Shown: piece after piece, positions 60,201-64,000 of the stretch
Layout: every line of letters begins with the position of its first letter
Position numbering within the stretch: the first letter of the stretch is position 1
Assembly: GCA_045544035.1 (NCBI GenBank)
Contig: JAZPYE010000016.1
Coordinates: forward strand, 62,001-126,000
Origin: SIG587 sp045544035
GTDB taxonomy: Bacteria; Bacillota; Clostridia; Oscillospirales; Acutalibacteraceae
Direction of reading: 5' to 3'
DNA length: 64,000 bases
The notes under the pieces: generated by a model
What the model was told of the DNA's origin: nothing
The model's input: only the letters and a program-made list of their open reading frames with translations
The model's database searches: none
Made by a program: the position numbers and the translations under genes

Positions 60201-63200
60201 TCGGAATAATCATAGGTTGTGTCATAGGTACCTACATAAGGAACATATTCAAAGAACTTAACGCCCTTAAGATAGGCTGCATCGTTTGCACGGTAGTCAT
60301 TTTCAGAACCGGGGATTATACCCTTCTGAGGGAAGGTAATCTTAACGTACTTACAGTCTTCGGGAACATCGTAGGTAAGTGAAGAAACTGAACCTAAACC
60401 TTCGGTAGTTACTGCATTGCCATAAGTACCGTTAATAGAAGCCGAAGACTCAATAATAAACTCAAAGGGTTCGCCGGTGAGTTGTGCATAACCGTTTCTT
60501 GTTGCAGCATTATGCATATTAAAGCTGGCTTCAAACTTGGAACCGCTTGCTACTTTGTAAATAACATAGATATCGGCTGTTCCCCACTTAACTCCCAGCT
60601 GTCCATAGTTACCTCCAAGACCAGGCTGGTTGGGGGTTGCCTTGGTAAGGAAGAAGTTGTAGTTCATAGACTCAGCGCCAAGGTTGGTATAGTTCCAACC
60701 GCCGTAGTCGCCATTAAACTCAGAAGAAGAGTAGTCATAAACTTTGTCATACTTAATTCCTGAATCGGAATCACCAGGAACACCGCTAGATGTTGGTTTG
60801 AAGAACTTAACGCCTGTAAGGTATGCTGCATCGTTTCCGCGATAGTTATCTATAACTCCGTTATTATCTATGGGGATTATACCCTTCTGAGGGAAGGTAA
60901 TCTTAACGTATTCGCAGTCAGCGGGAACGTCGTAGATAATTGAGGAAATAGAGCCTAAACCTTCGGTGTTTACTGCATTGCCCCATTCACCATTAAGGGA
61001 TGCGGAGGACTCAATAATAAACTCGAAGGGTTCGCCGGTGATTTGAGCGTAACTGTTTCTTGTTCCGGCATCACGCATATTAAAGCTGGCTTCAAACTTA
61101 GAACCACTTGCTACCTTATAGATAATATAAAGTTCGGCAGTGCCCCACTTAACATCTAACTGACCATAGTTACCGCCGAGACCGGGTTCGCTCTCGCTTC
61201 CTTTGGTAAGGTAGTAATCAAAGTTCAAGGCTTCAGCGCCAAGGTCGGTATAGTTCCAGCTGCTGTAGTCGCCTAAATACTCAGGAGATGAATAATCATA
61301 AACTGCGTCATAGTTAATTACAGGAGGAACATATTCAAAGAACTTAACACCCTTAAGATAAGCTGCATCGTTTGCACGGTAGTCATTTTCAGAACCGGGG
61401 ATTATACCCTTCTGAGGGAAGGTAATCTTAACGTACATACAGTCTTCGGGAACATCGTAGGTAAGTGAAGAAACTGAACCCAAACCTGCGGTGGTTACTG
61501 CATTACCCCAACCGCCCTTAATAGAATTAGAGGACTCAATAATAAACTCAAAGGGTTCGCCGGTTTTTTCTGCATAACCGTTTCTTGTTGCAGCATTATG
61601 CATATTAAAGCTGGCTTCAAACTTAGAACCACTTGCTACCTTATAGATAGCATAGACATTGGCAGTGCCCCACTCAACACCTAACTGACCATAGTTAGCA
61701 CCAAGTCCGGGTTGGCCGGGGAATACCTTGGTAAGGAAGTAATCAAAGTTCATGGACTCAACGCCAAGGTCGGCATAGTTCCAACCGCCGTAGTCGCCTA
61801 AAAACTCAGAAGAAGAGTAGTCATAAACTTTGTCATACTTAATTCCTGAACCGGAATCATCAGAACCAGTATCATCCGCTGCGGGTTTGAAGAACTTAAC
61901 ACCTGTAAGGTAAGCTGCATCGTTTGCACGATAGTCATTTTCAGAACCGGGGATTATACCCTTCTGAGGGAAGGTAATTTTAACATATTCGCAGCCCTTG
62001 GGAACATCGTAGGTAATTGAGGAAACTGAACCTAAACCTGCGGTGGTTACTGCATTGCCCCATTCACCATTAAGGGATGAGGATGACTCAATAATAAACT
62101 CGAAGGGTTCGCCGGTGAGTTGTGCATAACCGTTTCTTGTTGCTGCATTACGCATTAGGAAGCTTGCTTCAAACTTGCTGCCACTTGCTACCTTATAGAT
62201 AACATGGAGGTCGGCAGTGCCCCACTCAACTCCCAACTGAACATAGTTACCACCAAGACCGGGATGTTCAGGAGTATCTTTAGTAAGGTAGTAATCAAAG
62301 TTCATAGACTCAGCGCCGATGTCGGCATAGTTCCAGCTGCTGTAGTCGCCTGCAAACTCAGAAGAACCATAATTATATACTACATCATACTTAATTCCCG
62401 AACCGGAATCAATGGAATCATCTGAATCATCAGCTGTTGGCTTGAAGAACTTAACGCCTGTAAGGTATGCTGCATCGTTTCCACGGTAGTTATCTATCAC
62501 TCCGTTATTATCTATGGGGATTATACCCTTCTGAGGGAAGGTAATCTTAACGTAGTTACAGTTGTCGGGAATATCATAGATAATCGAGGAAACAGCACCT
62601 AAACCTTCGGTGTTTACTGCGTTGCCCCATTCACCATTAAGGGATGCGGAGGACTCAATAATAAACTCGAAGGGTTCGCCGGTAATTTGTGCGTAACTGT
62701 TTCTTGTTCCGGCATCACGCATATTAAAGCTGGCTTCAAGTCTGGTACCACTTGCTACCTTATAGATAATATAAAGTTCGGCAGTGCCCCACTCAACATC
62801 TAACTGACCATAGTTACCGCCGAGACCGGGTTCGCTATCGCTTCCTTTGGTAAGGTAGTAATCAAAGCCCATGGTTTCAGCGCCAAGGTCAGCATAGTTC
62901 CAGCTGCTGTAGTCGCCTAAATACTCAGAAGATGAATAATCATAAACTGCGTCATAGTTAATTACAGGAGGAACATACTCAAAGAACTTAACGCCCTTAA
63001 GATAGGCTGCATCGTTTCCGTGATAGTTATTTATAACTCCGTTATCATCTATGGGGATTATACCCTTCTGAGGGAAGGTAATCTTAACGTACATACAGTC
63101 TTCGGGAACATCGTAGGTAATTGTGGAAACTGAACCCAAACCTGCGGTGGTTACTGCATTACCCCAACCGCCCCTAATAGAATTAGAGGACTCAATAATA

Positions 63201-64000
63201 AACTCAAAGGGTTCGCCGGTAATTTGTGCATAACCGTTTCTTGTTGCAGCATTATGCATATTAAAGCTGGCTTCAAACTTAGAACCACTTGCTACCTTAT
63301 AGATAGCATAGATATTGGCAGTGCCCCACTCAACACCTAACTGACCATAGTTACCACCAAGTCCGGGTTGATTGGGAGATGTCTTGGTAAGGAAGTAATC
63401 AAAGTTCATGGACTCAACGCCAAGGTCGAAATAGTTCCAACCGCCGTAGTCGCCATTAAATCCAGAAGAAGAGTAGTCATAAACCTTGTCATACTCAATT
63501 CCCGATCCGGAATCACCGGAATCACCCGAGTCACCGGATGTTGGTTCAAACAGCTTAACGCCTGTAAGGTAAGCTGCATCGTTTCCATGGTAGTTATCTA
63601 TCACTCCGTTATTATCTACGGGGATTATTCCCTTCTGAGGGAAGGTAATCTTAACGTAGTTACAGTTGTCGGGAACATCGTAGGTAACAACAGCGTTTGT
63701 TCCAAGACCTGCGGTGGTTGCTTCATTTGACCAACCGCTGTCAACCGATGCAGAAGACTCAATTATAAACTCGAAGGGTTCGCCGGTGATTTGTGCGTAA
63801 CTGTTTCTTGTTCCGGCATCACGCATATTAAAGCTGGCTTCAAACTTAGAACCACTTGCTACCTTATAGATAATGTAGAGGTCGGCAGTGCCCCAGGAGA
63901 CGCCTAACTGACTATAGTTACCGCCAAGACCTGGGCCATTTTCTTCTTTGGTAAGATAGTAATCAAAGCCCATGGTTTCAGCGCCAAGGTCAGCATAGTT
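57242..64000 (-). CDS. Giant modular surface protein, N-terminus beyond window
   Basis: At least 2,252 residues; the frame stays open to base 64000, so the start is outside. Seven nearly identical modules of ~180-190 residues (60240-64000) share PGLGGNYGQLGV-x-WGTA, YKVASGSKFEASF, TGEPFEFIIESS and YVKITFPQKGIIP. Five more diverged modules follow (57420-60240) with patterns such as STDGKKWTQV and KLLFSSDMINWTDV, which recall discoidin-like beta-sandwich, carbohydrate-binding modules. Linkers are Asp/Ser/Gly-rich or VPPV-containing. A membrane segment (WVIIPAAVILVLAAAVVIF) and a KKKK tail end the protein. No enzyme domain is seen. Binding function is inference. Confidence 0.8.
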   Translation of the reverse strand, partial: NYADLGAETMGFDYYLTKEENGPGLGGNYSQLGVSWGTADLYIIYKVASGSKFEASFNMRDAGTRNSYAQITGEPFEFIIESSASVDSGWSNEATTAGLGTNAVVTYDVPDNCNYVKITFPQKGIIPVDNNGVIDNYHGNDAAYLTGVKLFEPTSGDSGDSGDSGSGIEYDKVYDYSSSGFNGDYGGWNYFDLGVESMNFDYFLTKTSPNQPGLGGNYGQLGVEWGTANIYAIYKVASGSKFEASFNMHNAATRNGYAQITGEPFEFIIESSNSIRGGWGNAVTTAGLGSVSTITYDVPEDCMYVKITFPQKGIIPIDDNGVINNYHGNDAAYLKGVKFFEYVPPVINYDAVYDYSSSEYLGDYSSWNYADLGAETMGFDYYLTKGSDSEPGLGGNYGQLDVEWGTAELYIIYKVASGTRLEASFNMRDAGTRNSYAQITGEPFEFIIESSASLNGEWGNAVNTEGLGAVSSIIYDIPDNCNYVKITFPQKGIIPIDNNGVIDNYRGNDAAYLTGVKFFKPTADDSDDSIDSGSGIKYDVVYNYGSSEFAGDYSSWNYADIGAESMNFDYYLTKDTPEHPGLGGNYVQLGVEWGTADLHVIYKVASGSKFEASFLMRNAATRNGYAQLTGEPFEFIIESSSSLNGEWGNAVTTAGLGSVSSITYDVPKGCEYVKITFPQKGIIPGSENDYRANDAAYLTGVKFFKPAADDTGSDDSGSGIKYDKVYDYSSSEFLGDYGGWNYADLGVESMNFDYFLTKVFPGQPGLGANYGQLGVEWGTANVYAIYKVASGSKFEASFNMHNAATRNGYAEKTGEPFEFIIESSNSIKGGWGNAVTTAGLGSVSSLTYDVPEDCMYVKITFPQKGIIPGSENDYRANDAAYLKGVKFFEYVPPVINYDAVYDYSSPEYLGDYSSWNYTDLGAEALNFDYYLTKGSESEPGLGGNYGQLDVKWGTAELYIIYKVASGSKFEASFNMRDAGTRNSYAQITGEPFEFIIESSASLNGEWGNAVNTEGLGSISSIIYDVPADCEYVKITFPQKGIIPIDNNGVIDNYRGNDAAYLTGVKFFKPTSSGVPGDSDSGIKYDKVYDYSSSEFNGDYGGWNYTNLGAESMNYNFFLTKATPNQPGLGGNYGQLGVKWGTADIYVIYKVASGSKFEASFNMHNAATRNGYAQLTGEPFEFIIESSASINGTYGNAVTTEGLGSVSSLTYDVPEDCKYVKITFPQKGIIPGSENDYRANDAAYLKGVKFFEYVPYVGTYDTTYDYSDTSIEAENITGFNTAKYGIYSYNNSVKAPSLIINEYIGNDYGGGIGVDFVDLGVTWGSIENNYVIYAVKPGTDFEATVRMIGNSTKADFESSIGAPFEITLEASANDMGGWKNKVDTTYAEKSSVAGGYMDYTIVYRVPADCSYVKITLPQQGIIPGSITEENKGGSRANDAARIMKVRLNAAKNYFEGTKNVMNYKANGEVNFFYDNDAALIMLYKTNGIEIKNFSNGAAYIAPAMSYLNSGASNGKPYVMYAVEGGTKFVASINVNREAAAKLGKDFVMKFYESTDGKKWTQVATKVEKVGDVDYHTFTLAAKTKYVKIEYPHTEAVKAIDKVNEIYGIIAVGFDADESAYEISNPYGDYEFTHVDKFYGDEFNKEFNVMDYNIYENIGGVFNFEATFGEPYNHLTYTYINLYQNKGSDPCGLVYNVKPGTTFQAVVLTSRKNGDCQIVEKVTGKPFDIMVEVSSDGKTWTAYTPSRILTEDHLIELNAVSDPTRYYTEVITIPVLPSNVNFVRLMYPHTAKVEVMTNGVDERAGNDFIGLVQVSLTKGDAVPTYLYDADRSKYEDIYDFTEDTYDIDALNPTGVEYNVGLGALSPSWGYFYNTGKAIREKCAVTVSVKEGSAFYLDFAFRPDRLKMFAGMDYDVKLLFSSDMINWTDVTAEYVTYAPSFGDLSTSRRFEIDALPAGVKYVKVEYPHDHDMRGDITAYGTETDLLGNDNCGIKRIYFTADDHHNYEHIIQHGYYIEEFGDDFPENVTEDVAKVFGFYDYTKGAFKIHDYTDSEANDGRIAIKESYLYNKEKVDNPYIVYNVVPGTEFYMKVATSSGTSRLTIMPTVRMKIYASETGEDGTWNEITKYFYSDLANNSMTQYYVNNVGDNTNFIKIVYPNDGDLVAQGKAEGASGADFFTLKEVRATLVDYDPTWKEDVGNIDFTKPGLDNDDSGSDVVVNGFNWIWVIIPAAVILVLAAAVVIFIIIKKKKTANQ
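60240..64000 (-). repeat. Seven ~530-570-bp direct repeats within the giant surface gene
   Basis: Copies of the same module recur with the codons for F-D-Y/F-x-LTK at about 63955, 63385, 62848, 62283, 61731, 61203 and 60643. Linker type and internal variants repeat with a period of three modules: modules 2-3-4 resemble 5-6-7. The array may continue beyond 64000. Nucleotide identity is high enough to allow recombination between copies and to trouble short-read assembly. Confidence 0.92.

Noticed and set aside
60240..64000. Regular repeats that might suggest a CRISPR array
   Set aside because: Units are over 500 bp, coding and in frame throughout; there are no short direct repeats with unique spacers and no cas genes.

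Overview
The window reads as chromosome of a spore-forming, anaerobic, low-to-mid GC member of the Clostridia (Firmicutes), probably close to Oscillospiraceae/Ruminococcaceae. The evidence is a complete spoIIIAA-AH operon, an SRP RNA gene just upstream of dnaX-ybaB-recR, the rplU-prp-rpmA block with an N-terminally extended L27, Mini-III RNase, Asp23, DUF896 and HemZ. The family assignment is an inference. No rRNA, tRNA, CRISPR array, insertion sequence or prophage was seen.

Layout. 1-10.2 kb (mostly minus strand): recJ, rel, dtd, an MBL hydrolase and hemZ in one operon; a zinc-ribbon protein and an MTA/SAH nucleosidase (cut by the window edge) with their own promoter; then serC-serA behind a consensus sigma-A promoter. 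10.3-13.4 kb (minus): Nudix hydrolase, two zinc-binding DUF2628-like membrane proteins (one with a RING-like finger) and a HAD phosphatase. 13.4-17.4 kb (plus): SRP RNA, dnaX, ybaB, recR, a DUF896 gene and a 2-hydroxyacid dehydrogenase. 17.4-33.4 kb (minus): one 16-kb surface-polysaccharide operon from a single visible promoter, with four glycosyltransferase-type genes, a polymerase/ligase-like membrane protein, rmlABCD, a flippase, and at its 3' end an unusual block of GNAT, ATP-grasp, TRAP-type permease, small membrane protein, ATP-grasp and sugar aminotransferase. 33.5-38.6 kb (minus): asp23 and spoIIIAA-AH, the latter behind a sigma-E-like promoter. 38.7-44.3 kb: a PlsC-type acyltransferase (plus), then mntP, yitT, mrnC, obg, rpmA, prp and rplU (minus). 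44.3-46.7 kb (minus): an ECF S component and two DUF4430 lipoproteins, one unit behind a cobalamin riboswitch, the other a duplicate that lost the aptamer. 46.8-50.3 kb (minus): two paralogous proteins of unknown function and a tiny peptide gene with a structured leader. 50.4-54 kb (plus): the L-rhamnose catabolic genes rhaB-rhaA-rhaD. 54-64 kb (minus): three membrane-anchored surface proteins; the last is at least 2,250 residues, built of repeated ~180-190-residue modules, and runs off the window.

How it fits together. The cell makes dTDP-L-rhamnose (rmlABCD) for a surface glycan and can also degrade L-rhamnose. The aminotransferase/GNAT/ATP-grasp block could divert the 4-keto sugar made by RmlB into an acylated or aminoacylated amino sugar (inference). 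The parts I find least explained are the permease/dual ATP-grasp block, the paralogous unknown proteins beside the rhamnose genes, the small-peptide unit with its leader, and the mosaic repeat surface protein.

Start codons were often moved inward from the longest reading frame where a Shine-Dalgarno sequence decided it. Promoters and terminators are called from sequence pattern only.
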